The notes: a model not told the origin generated them from the letters alone. A DNA stretch of 64,000 nt from Hydrogenophaga sp. (GCF_011772445.1 NZ_WVZN01000017.1:131622-195621); one strand, 5' to 3'. Shown: positions 27,441 through 39,107, numbered from the stretch's first letter. A program made the numbers and translations.

Positions 27441-28148
27441 TCAGAAGGTGGACGCGGTGGCGGCCTGCGGGTGGTGCGAACCGAGGTTGCGCTGCAGGAT
27501 GTTGGAGAACTCTTCCATGAAGGTCTCCAGGCTGTTCGCCACGCGGTCGATGTCGTGCGCGAAGCGGTTGTAGCCGATGACGGCGGGAATGGCGGCGAAG
27601 AGACCGATGGCCGTGGCCACCAGGGCTTCGGCGATGCCGGGCGCCACCGTGGCCAGCGTGACCTGGGCCAGCGAGGCCAGCCCGGTGAAGGCGTGCATGA
27701 TGCCCCACACCGTGCCGAACAGGCCCACGTAGGGGGCGACGGAGGCGACGGTGCCGAGGAAGGAGAGGTTGGACTCCATCATGTCGAGCTCGCGCTGGAA
27801 GCTGGCGCGCATGGCGCGGCGCGCGCCGTCGAGCAGGGCCCCGCTGTCGGTGATGCGGCGCTCCCGCAGCTTGTTGAACTCGCGCATGCCGCTGGCGAAG
27901 ATGCGTTCCATGGGGCCCGCGCTGCGCGCGTTCTGCGCCGCGGCGGCGTAGAGCTCGTTCAGGTTGGTGCCCGACCAGAACTCGCGCTCGAAGGCCTCGT
28001 TGCGCGAGCGCACGCGCTTGAGCGTGCCCATCTTGCGGAAGATGGCGGCCCAGCTGATGAGCGACATCAGCACGAGCAGCGCGACCACGGCCTGGACCAC
28101 CCAGGTCGCGTGGAGCATGAGCTGGACGATGGAGAGTTCTGGGGTCAT
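27441..28148 (-). CDS. tolQ: Tol-Pal motor protein TolQ (ExbB family)
   Basis: Inner-membrane proton-channel subunit of 235 aa with three membrane helices: residues ~14-36, ~132-152 (LSFLGTVASVAPYVGLFGTVWGI) and ~168-190 (IAEALVATAIGLFAAIPAVIGYN). The conserved Thr/Ala pattern in helices two and three, characteristic of ExbB/TolQ/MotA, is visible. It works with TolR to energise TolA. The gene begins 54 bases after ybgC. Confidence 0.95.
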   Translation of the reverse strand: MTPELSIVQLMLHATWVVQAVVALLVLMSLISWAAIFRKMGTLKRVRSRNEAFEREFWSGTNLNELYAAAAQNARSAGPMERIFASGMREFNKLRERRITDSGALLDGARRAMRASFQRELDMMESNLSFLGTVASVAPYVGLFGTVWGIMHAFTGLASLAQVTLATVAPGIAEALVATAIGLFAAIPAVIGYNRFAHDIDRVANSLETFMEEFSNILQRNLGSHHPQAATASTF

Positions 28149-28202
28149 GGTGCAGGGATCGGAACAGGTGAAAAAGGTTTCGGTCTGTCACCGGTGCAGC
28201 GC

Positions 28203-28627
<425 letters not shown>

Positions 28628-28631
<4 letters not shown>

Positions 28632-29848
28632 CAGGCCGCCTCCAGCCGCGCCACGGCCTCCTGCAGTTGCTCCATGGAGTTGGCGGTGGAGAAGCGCAGG
28701 TAGCGCCCGGGCTCGGCCTGGGCGAAGTCGCGCCCCGGCGTGGCGGCCAACTGGCAGCGGCGCATGAGTTCGAAGGCCAGGGGCCAGCTGCCGCCGGCTT
28801 CGGGCGTGTCGGCCGTCGGCGGGATGCCCCAGCGCTCGCACAGGGCGCGCACCTCGGCCCAGGCGTAGAAGGCGCCGTCGGGCATGACGGGCACGGTGAG
28901 GCCCAGGCGATTGAGTTCGGGGATGAAGTAGTCGCGCCGGGCCTTGAAGGCCGCGCGGCGGCGCTCGTACTCGGCCAGGCTGTCGGGCTCGAAGCAGGCC
29001 AGTGCGGCGTGCTGCGAGATGGCGCTGGGGCAGATGAAGAGGTTCTGCGCCAGGCGTTCGACCGCGGGCACCAGGGCCGGTGGCAGCACCAGCCAGCCCA
29101 GGCGCCAGCCCGTCATGTTGAAGTACTTGCTGAAGCTGTTGACGCTGATGACCGTGTCGCCCAGGCCCTCGGGCAGGGTGAGCGCGGTCTGGCCGAAGGC
29201 GGCGTCGTGGCTCAGACCGAGGTAGATCTCGTCGATCAGCGTGACGCCGTCGCGCTCGCGCACGGTGGCGGCAATGCGCTGCAACTCGTCGCGCGCAATG
29301 GAGGTGCCGGTGGGGTTGGACGGCGAGGCCAGCAGCACACCGCGCGTGCGTTCGCCCCAGTGCGTGCGCACCTGCTCGGCGCTGAGCTGGAAGCGTTGTT
29401 CCGGGCCGCAGGGGACCATGCGCGCCGTGCCCTCGGCCGCCTGCACGAACTGGCGGTTGCAGGGGTAGCTCGGGTCGGGCATGAGGATTTCATCGCCCGC
29501 GTCGATCAGGGCCAGGCAGGCCAGTTGCAGCGCGGCCGAGGCGCCAGCCGTGACGACGATGCGCGACGGATCGACCGTGGCGCCGAAGTGCGTGCCGTAC
29601 CAGCCGGCGATGGCCTCGCGCAGCGCGGGCAGGCCCAGGGCCTGGGTGTACTGGCTGCGGCCATCACGGATGGCGCGCTCGGCGGCCTGCTGCACCAGCG
29701 GCGGGGCGGTGAAGTCGGGCTCGCCGATGTTGAGGTAGATCATCGGGCGCTGGCCGGCAGCGCCCTCGGCCGCGAGGCGGGTGGCGGCCTTGGCCAGCTC
29801 CATCACGTAGAAGGGCTCGATGCGTTCGGCCCTGCGCGAGACCCTCAT
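28628..29848 (-). CDS. Class I/II PLP-dependent aminotransferase
   Basis: Fold-type I aminotransferase of 406 aa. Motifs: [10 protein letters not shown] near 37-46, [23 protein letters not shown] at 175-181, [10 protein letters not shown], and [18 protein letters not shown] with the PLP lysine at 241. It resembles aspartate/alanine-type transaminases; the substrate cannot be fixed. The ATG at 29848 overlaps the nusB stop (ATGA) and its own stop overlaps the ybgC start, so it is embedded in the ribE-to-tolA run. Confidence 0.88.
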
Positions 29849-30342
29849 CGGCGGGCGCCGCCGGCGCGCGGCGAGGCGGCCACTTCGGCGGGGCGCAAGC
29901 GCTCGGCCAGCGGGTGCAGCACGCCGTTGACGAACTTGTGGCCGTCGGTGCCGCCGAAGGACTTGGCGAGTTCGATGCACTCGTTGAGCACCACGCGCCA
30001 GGGCACGTCCAGGCATTGGCGGAACTCGTAGGTGCCGATCCACAGCACGCCGTGTTCGATGGGCGAGATCTCGGCCATCGGGCGGTCCAGGTGTGGGGTG
30101 ATCAATGCGTCGAGCTCGGCGGCCTGTTCGATGCAGCCTCGCACCAGGGCGTCGAAGTGCAGGCTGTCGCACTTGTGGAAGCCGGAGAGGTCGCGGGTGA
30201 AGGTGTCGATGTCATCGATCGGGTTGCGGCCCACCAGATGCTGGTACAGCGCCTGAAGGGCGAATTCGCGCGCGCGGGTGCGGGCCGATTTGTCGGCGGC
30301 CTTGCGCGGCTTGTTGGAGGCGGTATCGGGAGAGGTGCTCAT
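29845..30342 (-). CDS. nusB: Transcription antitermination factor NusB
   Basis: RNA-binding antitermination factor of 165 aa that acts with NusE on rRNA operons. All-helical NusB fold with [19 protein letters not shown] near residues 17-34 and the C-terminal [29 protein letters not shown], the most conserved block. The ATG at 30342 (MSTSPDTAS) is chosen because it lies four bases after the ribH stop; a longer frame would overlap ribH. The stop overlaps the next ATG. Confidence 0.95.
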   Translation of the reverse strand: MSTSPDTASNKPRKAADKSARTRAREFALQALYQHLVGRNPIDDIDTFTRDLSGFHKCDSLHFDALVRGCIEQAAELDALITPHLDRPMAEISPIEHGVLWIGTYEFRQCLDVPWRVVLNECIELAKSFGGTDGHKFVNGVLHPLAERLRPAEVAASPRAGGARR

Positions 30343-30346
30343 GGAA

Positions 30347-30811
30347 TCAGCCAATGCGGTCCAGCACCAGGGCCATTTCAACGGCCACGCGCGCGGCGTC
30401 GCGGCCCTTGTCGACCTGGCGTGCGAGGGCCTGGGCCTCGTTTTCGGTGGTGAGGATGGCGTTGGCCACGGGGATCTGGTGGTCCAGGGCGACGCGGGTG
30501 ACGCCGGCGCCGGACTCGTTGGCGACGAGTTCGAAGTGGTAGGTCTCGCCGCGGATGATGCAGCCCAGGGCGATCAGGGCGTCGTACTCGTCGAGCTCGG
30601 CCATGGCCTGCAGGGCCACGGGCACCTCCAGCGCGCCCGGCACTTTGACGTGGGCGATGTTCTTCTCTTGCACGCCGAGGGCGAGCAGTTCGGCCTGACA
30701 GGCGCTGAACAGGGTGTCCGTAATGGCTTCGTTGAAGCGCGCCTGCACGATGCCGATGTGCAGGCGTTTGCCGTCGAGCAGGTCGGCTGTGCCTTTGTCT
30801 GCGCCAAACAT
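30347..30811 (-). CDS. ribH: 6,7-dimethyl-8-ribityllumazine synthase RibH
   Basis: Lumazine synthase of 154 aa, the penultimate step of riboflavin synthesis, condensing the RibA/RibD-derived pyrimidine with 3,4-dihydroxy-2-butanone 4-phosphate. Signatures: [12 protein letters not shown] near residues 21-32, [14 protein letters not shown], and [19 protein letters not shown]. The ATG at 30811 gives [21 protein letters not shown]. It follows ribB by 29 bases and precedes nusB by four. Confidence 0.96.
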   Translation of the reverse strand: MFGADKGTADLLDGKRLHIGIVQARFNEAITDTLFSACQAELLALGVQEKNIAHVKVPGALEVPVALQAMAELDEYDALIALGCIIRGETYHFELVANESGAGVTRVALDHQIPVANAILTTENEAQALARQVDKGRDAARVAVEMALVLDRIG

Positions 30812-30840
30812 GGGGGCGTCCGTTTCCGTGGGGTGTGGGG

Positions 30841-31967
<1,127 letters not shown>

Positions 31968-31971
<4 letters not shown>

Positions 31972-32615
31972 GGTGTGGCCTCCTTGGCCGGGTGCAGGCC
32001 CGCGCCAAGCATGCGCTCGACGTAGCGGGCCACGGTGTCGATTTCGAGGTTGACGGTGCTGCCGGCGGCGAGGTCGCCCAGCGTGGTGTGCTGCACCGTG
32101 TGGGGAATGAGGTTGATGCTGAACTCGCAACCGTCGGGCCGGTCGGCGACGCGGTTGACGGTGAGGCTCACGCCGTTGATGGTGATCGAGCCCTTGTAGG
32201 CGAGGTACTTGCCGAGTTCGGGCGGGGCGAGCACGGCGAGTTCGTGGCTTTCGCCCACAGGGGAGAAGCGGGTCACCGTACCGGTGCCGTCCACGTGGCC
32301 GGAGACGATGTGGCCGCCCAGGCGGTCATGGGCGCGCAGGGCTTTTTCAAGGTTCAGGCGGCCGCCGACGGCGTCGAGCCCGGCGGTGCGGGCCAGCGAT
32401 TCGGCGGAGATGTCGATGGTGAAGCGGTTCTGCGGGGCGTCGAGGGTGGTGACGGTCATGCAGGCGCCGTTGAGGGCGATGCTGTCTCCCAGGCCGACGT
32501 CGGCCAGAAACCCGGCCGGGGCCTCGATGGTGAGGCGCCGCCCGTGCTGCAAAGAACCGCCCAGCGCATGGGAGTCGGCGATGCGCCCCACGCCGGTGAT
32601 GATGCCGGTGAACAT
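31968..32615 (-). CDS. ribE: Riboflavin synthase alpha subunit RibE
   Basis: Last step of riboflavin synthesis: dismutation of two lumazines. The 215-aa protein has the two lumazine-binding barrels, each beginning with the family pattern: [12 protein letters not shown] at the N-terminus with [13 protein letters not shown], and [15 protein letters not shown] with [13 protein letters not shown] in the second half. It starts 70 bases after the stop of pilus gene pilE and its stop overlaps ribB. It may share a transcript with the pilus operon upstream or have its own promoter in that gap. Confidence 0.96.
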
Positions 32616-32657
32616 CCGGCTATTTTCGCAGGGTTTGGTAGGGCCGGCGGTCGCGGG

Positions 32658-32673
32658 GGGGGCGGCAGCCCCC
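32658..32673. repeat. Hairpin in the pilE-ribE gap
   Basis: GGGGGC-GGCA-GCCCCC, 6-bp stem within the 70-base gap between the proximal pilE stop and ribE. A run of eight G residues (32655-32662) forms one arm. There is no U-tract on the minus strand, so readthrough into ribE is possible. Confidence 0.35.
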
Positions 32674-32685
32674 TAGGACACGGGG

Positions 32686-33150
32686 TCAGTTGCCGCGGAA
32701 GCAGTCCGCGAGTGCCGCAGTCGCGGCGGCGTTGTGCTGCGCTCGCGCGCCGGTGTGGGCGAGATCGAGGTCGCCGCAGCGGTCATCGGCCATGGCGCCC
32801 GCGCGCACGGCGCGCAGGGTGTAGCGGTGCGCCTCGGTGGCCGCGGCCACAGCCGCGCCGTCCTCGACCAGGGTGATGGTGTAGGCAGCGGAGCCCTCGC
32901 GCGGGCTTTGGCTGAGCGCCGTGGGCAAGGTCGCGCCCACGTGGGTGTCCATGCTGCTGTAGCGGCGACGCAGGAACTGGCTGGCCTCTTCGAGGGCGCG
33001 CTGTGCGTCGGCGCGCCGGCCTTTGCGCACGTGCTCGGTGTAGCTCGGGTAGGCGATGCTGGCGAGGATGGCGACGATCGCACAGGTGACCATCAGCTCG
33101 AGCAGGGTGAAGCCGGAAGGCTGCCGGCGCTGGGCGCGCAAGGGTTTCAT
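32686..33150 (-). CDS. pilE: Type IV pilin-like protein PilE, ribE-proximal cluster
   Basis: Minor pilin or pilin-like protein of 154 aa. The type III signal is MKPLRAQRRQPSG|FTLLELM, cut by PilD after Gly13, with Glu at +5 and a hydrophobic helix [21 protein letters not shown]. The globular domain is short with a Cys pair (DDRCGDL...ADCFRGN) likely forming the D-loop. The ATG at 33150 overlaps the pilY1 stop (ATGA). It closes the cluster fimT-pilV-pilW-pilX-pilY1-pilE. Confidence 0.92.
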   Translation of the reverse strand: MKPLRAQRRQPSGFTLLELMVTCAIVAILASIAYPSYTEHVRKGRRADAQRALEEASQFLRRRYSSMDTHVGATLPTALSQSPREGSAAYTITLVEDGAAVAAATEAHRYTLRAVRAGAMADDRCGDLDLAHTGARAQHNAAATAALADCFRGN

Positions 33151-36100
33151 TGCGGCACCCTCGAGAGTTGGTATTGCTGGCGGCTCCAGGAACGGACTTT
33201 GTTGCACGGCACTTTGAATTTGAATTTGCCGTCCTTGGTGCCATAGACCTCGGTTTCCACCTCCTTGCAGTCGGTCGACCCGGGCGATTCGGGCGGCGGG
33301 ACAAGGGTGCCACCTTGTGAACCCAGATTGAGGTCGTGCACGAATACCTTGGCCGTGGCGTCGCTCGATGGCGTGGCGTTGCGATAGGCCAGGCCTCGTG
33401 GATAGCCGCCCGACAGGACTTCCACCATGGACGCGGGTTCGAGCTTGCCGTCCCCGTCGACGTCAAACGCCGGCCTGCCCTGGCCGTCAAGTGCATTGAG
33501 AATGTAGGTCCGGGTCGGCGGCACACTGTCGTCCGTGCAGCTTTCGGCTGCACTCTGCCCCCGGTCGATGCCGACGGTGGTGACGCTGACGCTGGTGCTG
33601 ATGTTGGCCACTTGCTCGATGACCCGCTCGCCTGGTGTGGCTTTGCCCAGTTGCAGCCGCCAGCCGCGGTGCCGGGTCCAGTCGATGACGCGGCGCGTGG
33701 TGCCAAAGAAGTTGTTCTGACCGCTCGTTGTGACGAGCGACTCCACGGCCTGCTCCAGCAACTCCGACGCCTGGACGGGCTCCAGACTCCGTCCGTCCGA
33801 GGATTTGTCCCGCGGCGTCGGGTCCCAGATGCCGTAGATGCTTTCAGGCTGCGTGGATGCGATGAGATCACTGTCATCGAGCAGCATGCCGGTGCCGATC
33901 ACCACGATGTGGCCACCGCGCGGGTGAGGCTGCCAGGCCGGCCCCGCGTAGATGGGGCGACGGTATTCGGTGACGAACAAGGGCTTGTCGTAGGCAACGC
34001 GCCATTCCGTGGGACGGCCCCGCAAGTCGAAGCGCCACAGTTGACCGTTGGCATCGCCCGCATAGGCGGCCACGATGCGCTGACGATGGTCCGACATCAG
34101 GGAGACGGCGCCCATGCCGCGTCCGGCGTCGAAACCGGTCGGCAGCGCCAGCCGGCGCAAGACGGCGCCGGTGGCGGCATCGAGCACCAACAGGCCGTGG
34201 CCCTTGCCGTTGGCAACGCCATTGTGGTGACCTGTCGTTGTGATCAGTACCCATGCGCCGCTATCGGTCTGCCCGCTCCGGATCGGCGTCGTCATGTGCC
34301 CCGCCGTGAACGGCGCGTCGTTGATGAGATCCGCCCCGGTTTCCCAGAGAAAGTCCTTGGCCGACGGTGTGCGCGGCTGACTTCCATTGAGAGGCACGTT
34401 CAGGCCATAGATCAACTGCGCGCCGCGCCCGCCTGTACCGGCGGCGATCTGTTTCCAGGCACCTTCGTGGTAGATGTCGTGGAGTGAGAGCGGGCCGTCG
34501 AGCACGTAGCGGAAGGGCGCGTCCGGATCCGCCTGACCGATCAGCCGGCCCATGCTGCGACGGGGCATGAAGGCGCCGAGTTCCTTGCCCTTGCTGGCGT
34601 CCAGCAGGTGCACCAGGCCCGCGTTGGTGGCCACCACCAGGGCATTCGGCGCGCTGTCCACCTGTGAGCGGAAGCTGGCGTAGCTGATCTTGCCATCGAC
34701 ATCTCCATGCAGGTCGTACCCCATGTAGGCAGCTCCCTTGTCGATCAGCAGCGGCGGGCTGTTGACGACCGCGCCGAGGCCGGACAGCCGCAGCCTGAAC
34801 GGTTGGCCTTTGGCGTCCAGCACGGGATCACCCCCTCGGAGGTACTCGACGAACCGATCGTCGTCGGGGATTCGCTTGTCGAGGTCGTCGCTTTTGAGTG
34901 CAAGGATGGTTGCGATGGGCAGCGAGCTCAGGGCGCCCTTGAACTCGAATCCCGTGTTGTCGGGGCGGATGCTGTAGATGCGCCGATCGGCTGGCTTGGG
35001 CAACTGCTTGCTGGCCGACCAGTACTCCTTGTTGTCAGGTGCCGTGAGCGGCTGACCGTTGGCGTCCACGGCGAGGGCTTTCGTGTTTCCGTTCTCGTCG
35101 ATCACCGAGGCGGTGATGTCCCCCTCGTTGTCGACGGTGCTGTACTCGACGTGATACTTGAGTTGCCCCTGAAGTCCTTGCGGGACATCGCCGCTGCCGC
35201 CGACGGCCACACCTGCGTCGTTGCCCATGGCGGACAGGATGGACGAGACGATGTTGTTGATCACCGTCCTGACGTCGTCGGCACTGCGCACGCTGAAGCC
35301 TCGCCCACCACCGGTGTAGCCCGCGTGGAGGAAATCGTCGATGCGCTTGGCATCGATGGCTGAATTGAGATCGTCGCTGGGCCAGCGGGGTAGAAGGCTC
35401 TTTTCGTAGCCCTTGATCAGGTAGTCGAATCGGTACTTGTCGATCTGATCGAAGCTCAGACCCGCATCGCCGCCGGAGGGGCTGATGAGGTAGCCCACGG
35501 TGTAGGTGGTCATGTTCTGCCAGAAGACGGGCTGGCCGACGCGCGTGGTTACACGATTGGCCAGATCGGGGCGCAGATCCTCATGCCAGTGGTACCTGGC
35601 CGTGAGGTCGGCCAGACCTCGGGTCCCTGTGCCGGGGTAGGGCGTGTACCACTTGCGTTGCGTGTCGTTGCCCTTGGGTTCGTACCTGAATTTTTCAGGT
35701 CTCGCGTCGACGCCTGGTGCGCGGGTGAATTCCTTGCCTGTGCGGTTGTCGTCGTCCGTGGCCACCTGATTTTTTGTGGCGTCATCGGGAGACCAGGCGC
35801 CGTCCGAAAAGAGCACGTGATAGGAGCGGCGGCACGCCAGCTCGGGGTTGTCGGGGCTTGCGGGCTGGTTGGGGCGGCCTGTCCAGGGATTCTCCTTGGC
35901 ACCAGAAGGGACGCGCAGGTAGCTGGCGACCTTGTCGACGCTGTTGTGCAGCGGTGTGCCACCCATCGCAACGGTGCCATACAACCAGTCATAAAACTGT
36001 TGATTGGCGGTGGATCCTGGAGACCACAGGCGCACGCCGCGCAGCACACGCTCTTGCGATACGTCGCTGCCGAGCTGCAGACCGATGGCCCGGCTCGGGA

Positions 36101-37016
36101 AATTGATGCGCATGTAGCCGATGCGCAGCGTGCTGTTCAGGCGTTCGTCGTTGAACGCCAGACCCAAGGCGGTCTGGGTGGCGGCCATGCGGGTGAGGTA
36201 GTAGCGGTACCAGTTCATGATGTTGGCCCGCTCGGCCTCCGCCGTGCATTGGGTCTCGCTGCAGCCAGGGTCGGTTCGTTGACTGCCCGTTTTCGGCAGC
36301 GGAATCATGCCCGTGGTGTTTTTGTCGATCGACACCGGTTTGGCATTGCTGCAACCTGCAATGCCCAGGTTGGGAGAGCAAGTGAAATAGGTGAAGGGTT
36401 CTGCGGGGTGGTTGGGATCGGGCACCTGGCCCTTGATGTAGGTCCGGTGATACGGCACGTAGTCAATGCCAGGCCACTTCGGGTCCCAGGGGTACTCGTA
36501 GATCCGCTGGTACCCGGCAGGCGTTTCTGCGGGGACTGCTTCGAAGCTGCTGTGCTTGACCAGCAAGGTGGTGGATTCATTCGGCGCCTCGTTGCCAGGG
36601 GAGTAGACGGCGTAGTTGAACTTGGTGCTCGCCTGGTTGGAGATGAACTCGACACCATCGGAAGGCACGAGGGGCTTGCCTTGAGCGTCGACGCGGGGCC
36701 GGTAGGTAATGCGCGGGTTGTAGTAGAGCGAGTTGAATTCCGCCGAACGCTGGGCAGCGAAGATGTCCGTTCCTTTGCCACCGTCGATGGTCATCGAGTA
36801 CCCGTCGGCATAGGGGAAGGACATTGACCCGGAGTTGTCCAGCGTCACCACGAGGTTGGGCCTTGCGCCGGCGGTGTTCACCAACAGGGGCTGTTGCGAC
36901 GGGTTGGCGTGGGCCTCGGGGGCCATGGCGGCCACGCCAATCGCCAGGGCAAAGAGGGTGCGCATCAGCGGCGCACACACCAGCAGGCCGCGAAACCGGG
37001 AAGAAAAGTCACTCAT
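33147..37016 (-). CDS. pilY1: PilY1-type pilus tip adhesin with VWA-like MIDAS
   Basis: Large pilus-associated tip protein (1289 aa) needed for pilus assembly and adhesion. A signal peptide ends near AHA-NPS (residue 37). A metal-ion-dependent adhesion motif D60-NSGSM lies in a von Willebrand A-like region. The C-terminal beta-propeller starts near ALVVATNAGLVHLLDASKG and has YAGDANGQLWRFDLRG near 980; the usual D-x-D/N-x-D calcium loop just before it is degenerate (SDHRQRIVA). A DVDGDGKLEP loop lies near 1185-1194. Its start overlaps pilX by eight bases. It differs strongly from the second PilY1 at 41419-45855. Confidence 0.92.
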   Translation of the reverse strand: MSDFSSRFRGLLVCAPLMRTLFALAIGVAAMAPEAHANPSQQPLLVNTAGARPNLVVTLDNSGSMSFPYADGYSMTIDGGKGTDIFAAQRSAEFNSLYYNPRITYRPRVDAQGKPLVPSDGVEFISNQASTKFNYAVYSPGNEAPNESTTLLVKHSSFEAVPAETPAGYQRIYEYPWDPKWPGIDYVPYHRTYIKGQVPDPNHPAEPFTYFTCSPNLGIAGCSNAKPVSIDKNTTGMIPLPKTGSQRTDPGCSETQCTAEAERANIMNWYRYYLTRMAATQTALGLAFNDERLNSTLRIGYMRINFPSRAIGLQLGSDVSQERVLRGVRLWSPGSTANQQFYDWLYGTVAMGGTPLHNSVDKVASYLRVPSGAKENPWTGRPNQPASPDNPELACRRSYHVLFSDGAWSPDDATKNQVATDDDNRTGKEFTRAPGVDARPEKFRYEPKGNDTQRKWYTPYPGTGTRGLADLTARYHWHEDLRPDLANRVTTRVGQPVFWQNMTTYTVGYLISPSGGDAGLSFDQIDKYRFDYLIKGYEKSLLPRWPSDDLNSAIDAKRIDDFLHAGYTGGGRGFSVRSADDVRTVINNIVSSILSAMGNDAGVAVGGSGDVPQGLQGQLKYHVEYSTVDNEGDITASVIDENGNTKALAVDANGQPLTAPDNKEYWSASKQLPKPADRRIYSIRPDNTGFEFKGALSSLPIATILALKSDDLDKRIPDDDRFVEYLRGGDPVLDAKGQPFRLRLSGLGAVVNSPPLLIDKGAAYMGYDLHGDVDGKISYASFRSQVDSAPNALVVATNAGLVHLLDASKGKELGAFMPRRSMGRLIGQADPDAPFRYVLDGPLSLHDIYHEGAWKQIAAGTGGRGAQLIYGLNVPLNGSQPRTPSAKDFLWETGADLINDAPFTAGHMTTPIRSGQTDSGAWVLITTTGHHNGVANGKGHGLLVLDAATGAVLRRLALPTGFDAGRGMGAVSLMSDHRQRIVAAYAGDANGQLWRFDLRGRPTEWRVAYDKPLFVTEYRRPIYAGPAWQPHPRGGHIVVIGTGMLLDDSDLIASTQPESIYGIWDPTPRDKSSDGRSLEPVQASELLEQAVESLVTTSGQNNFFGTTRRVIDWTRHRGWRLQLGKATPGERVIEQVANISTSVSVTTVGIDRGQSAAESCTDDSVPPTRTYILNALDGQGRPAFDVDGDGKLEPASMVEVLSGGYPRGLAYRNATPSSDATAKVFVHDLNLGSQGGTLVPPPESPGSTDCKEVETEVYGTKDGKFKFKVPCNKVRSWSRQQYQLSRVPQ

Positions 37017-37572
37017 AGCCGCCTTCGCCGGATCGAACCGGTACTTTGGGAGAAATCACCGACTGGAGCCAGATCTCGGAGCCGCCCTCGAGCCGCCCGT
37101 CCTTGTCGAAACGCGCGCCTGCCGACAGGCCGCGAGCCGTGATGAGGTATCGGTCGCCTCGCATGGGCTCGATCAGGCAATGGGCCGGGGGCAAGCGCTG
37201 CGCGGCGCTGCTGACCTCGGTGTTCGTGGAATCCACCCGGATGGGATGGGCTGCGCCCTCCATCCAGTTGTCTGGGTTCCGCCAGAGCGCATCGGCATCG
37301 TTCGTATCGGTGAGTTCCTTGCTGCCAAAGCGCTTGTGCTGTTCGCCGTGGACCGCGCCATGGTTGTCCACCACGTCGATCACGATGGCTTCGCATTGGC
37401 GGAGCGCTGTCTGTGCAGAAAATTCGGCTGATTGGCGGACTCTCGCGTTGGTGCTGACTTCCTGCAGGCCTGCGCCGCGCCTGGCCGCCAGCAAGCCGGC
37501 GAAAGCCAGTACCACCAGCATGATGAGCACCACCGGGAGTACCACCCCGTTGAGGCCGACACGATGATTCAT
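37009..37572 (-). CDS. pilX: Minor pilin assembly protein PilX, ribE-proximal cluster
   Basis: PilX-like minor pilin of 187 aa. Short N-terminus MNHRVGLNG followed by hydrophobic VVLPVVLIMLVVLAFAGLLAARRG, the usual PilX pattern without Glu at +5; then the conserved AEFSAQTALRQCEA segment that starts the globular domain. It overlaps pilW (ATGA) upstream and pilY1 downstream. It is expected to sit beneath the PilY1 tip in the minor-pilin priming complex. Confidence 0.9.
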   Translation of the reverse strand: MNHRVGLNGVVLPVVLIMLVVLAFAGLLAARRGAGLQEVSTNARVRQSAEFSAQTALRQCEAIVIDVVDNHGAVHGEQHKRFGSKELTDTNDADALWRNPDNWMEGAAHPIRVDSTNTEVSSAAQRLPPAHCLIEPMRGDRYLITARGLSAGARFDKDGRLEGGSEIWLQSVISPKVPVRSGEGGYE

Positions 37573-38561
37573 TGCGGGTCAAGGTTCCGGTAAGGGTTGC
37601 GGGCGGTGGTGCCGTCGGTCTCGAAAGGCATCGCTTGGGCCGGACGCAGGTTCGCCAGGTGCACCACCGTTCGGTACGCGCGACGCAGGCGCCCGTCGTT
37701 GGCCGACATCGCCGTGCCGCCGCAGTCCAGGTAGCGGGAGATGTCCTTGTTGCTCAGCTCGTTGTGTGGTGCTGGCCGCTGCGAACGCACGAGCACGCAA
37801 AGCTCCACGGCGGCGACGCGGGTCCAATCCCCCATCGGCGGCGTCAGGGACGCATCACTGGCTGGCACAAGCGCGGTGACTTGATGCGGCGGTATGGCGC
37901 CCAGCACGGGCACGCGTGTCACTGCATAGCGCAGTTGCAGCGACTCGACGTTGGGCACCAGGGCGACCGCGTTGCTGAAGCCCGCGCCGTTGCTGCCGCG
38001 GCAAAACAATGTGGGCGTGTCGTCATTTGTGGCGTCGTTCTGGACATAGAAGCGGTTGTCGGCGATGGAGGCCATCTGGCCACCCCCGGTGTCGATATCC
38101 CGAATGCCTTCGTTGACGCAGTTTGCTGGCAGAGGATTGTTGGGTGAGCCAGAGGAATTCACGACCGGGCTGTTCAGCCGTGTGGCGTGGTACCGCACCG
38201 CTATGGCGTCGCTGCCGGAACCGCCCGTACAGGCCAGCAGATCGAAGCTGGCGCTGTCGGTGGCGGCGGTGAAGCCGCCATCGCAACCCTTTAGTGGCAA
38301 GCCTTTGAATAGGCGGATGCCACCCGTTCCGGTCTCTGAATAGCCACTCAATCGCAGATGGCTGGCCAGAAGCTCGAGGGCGATCGCACCGTCCTCATTC
38401 ATTTGGGCCTGCAGGATGGCGTGCCGTGTGCCGCTCGCCGTTTGCAGATAGGTCACGGTGACGGCCAGCACCACGGCGAGTCCGATGACCATGGCCATCA
38501 GGAGCTCGACGAGGCCGAGGCCTTGCGCGCGACGGAGGCGGCCATGCCAGCGCCTGTTCAC
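37569..38561 (-). CDS. pilW: Minor pilin PilW, ribE-proximal cluster
   Basis: PilW family protein of 330 aa. Prepilin signal RAQG|LGLVELLMAMVIGLAVVLAV with Glu at +5 after Gly14, then a large globular domain with several cysteines (CDGG, LLACTGG, ANCVNEG, LFCRGSNG). LQLRYAVTRVP and VELCVLVRSQRP are characteristic of PilW C-terminal regions. It overlaps pilV and pilX by ATGA at both ends. Confidence 0.92.
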   Translation of the reverse strand: MNRRWHGRLRRAQGLGLVELLMAMVIGLAVVLAVTVTYLQTASGTRHAILQAQMNEDGAIALELLASHLRLSGYSETGTGGIRLFKGLPLKGCDGGFTAATDSASFDLLACTGGSGSDAIAVRYHATRLNSPVVNSSGSPNNPLPANCVNEGIRDIDTGGGQMASIADNRFYVQNDATNDDTPTLFCRGSNGAGFSNAVALVPNVESLQLRYAVTRVPVLGAIPPHQVTALVPASDASLTPPMGDWTRVAAVELCVLVRSQRPAPHNELSNKDISRYLDCGGTAMSANDGRLRRAYRTVVHLANLRPAQAMPFETDGTTARNPYRNLDPQ

Positions 38562-39079
38562 AAGCCGCTCCGGAAATGCAGGCAGGCCATGCCGGCCAGA
38601 GCTTCCTCGTCAAGGTGTGCCGGGCAGGCGTCCTGAACGGAGGCGCGCAAAGCCTCATCGTTTGCCGATGCCTCCGCCCACAGAATCCAGACATCGATTT
38701 CCCGCAAGGGGGCGTCCGGTCGCGTGACCACCACGCCTTGGCCGCCGGGCAGGGCGTTGCCGACAGCCGTCAGCCACTCGCGACGGGCTTCGCTGGCCAC
38801 TTGTTCGGCGGCCGTCTTCGGATCCGGCTCGTCCACGCTCAAAGCAATGGCGGAGGGCGAGTCGTCCGTCGCCTCGATGGCGTACTCCCCCAAATCGAAT
38901 CCATAGAGATTGAGGCGCGCCAGATCGACGTACTGTTGGGCCAGCGCCTGTGCGGTCAGCCGAACCTGTGCCGACTTCTGGTGGACGATGGCAGCGCTGC
39001 TCAAGCGCGCCATCGCCAGCAGGCCGATGCCGAGCAGGAGGATGGCGATGAGCACCTCGACGAGGGACGCACCCTTCAT
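38558..39079 (-). CDS. pilV: Minor pilin PilV, ribE-proximal cluster
   Basis: PilV family protein of 173 aa. The chosen ATG at 39079 gives a very short leader MKG|ASLVEVLIAILLLGIGLLAMARL with Glu at +5; AGGGTGG lies about 8 bases upstream. A longer frame starting at 39178 would overlap fimT deeply and give an atypical leader. The globular part includes QALAQQYVDLARLNLY and SEARREWLTAVGNALPGGQG, the usual PilV pattern. Confidence 0.9.
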   Translation of the reverse strand: MKGASLVEVLIAILLLGIGLLAMARLSSAAIVHQKSAQVRLTAQALAQQYVDLARLNLYGFDLGEYAIEATDDSPSAIALSVDEPDPKTAAEQVASEARREWLTAVGNALPGGQGVVVTRPDAPLREIDVWILWAEASANDEALRASVQDACPAHLDEEALAGMACLHFRSGL

Positions 39080-39107
39080 GCAGGACCACCCTGACCGGCG
39101 TCGCGAA

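Noticed and set aside
32655-32673. G-run hairpin as a rho-independent terminator after pilE
   Set aside because: No U-tract follows on the minus strand; kept only as a hairpin.
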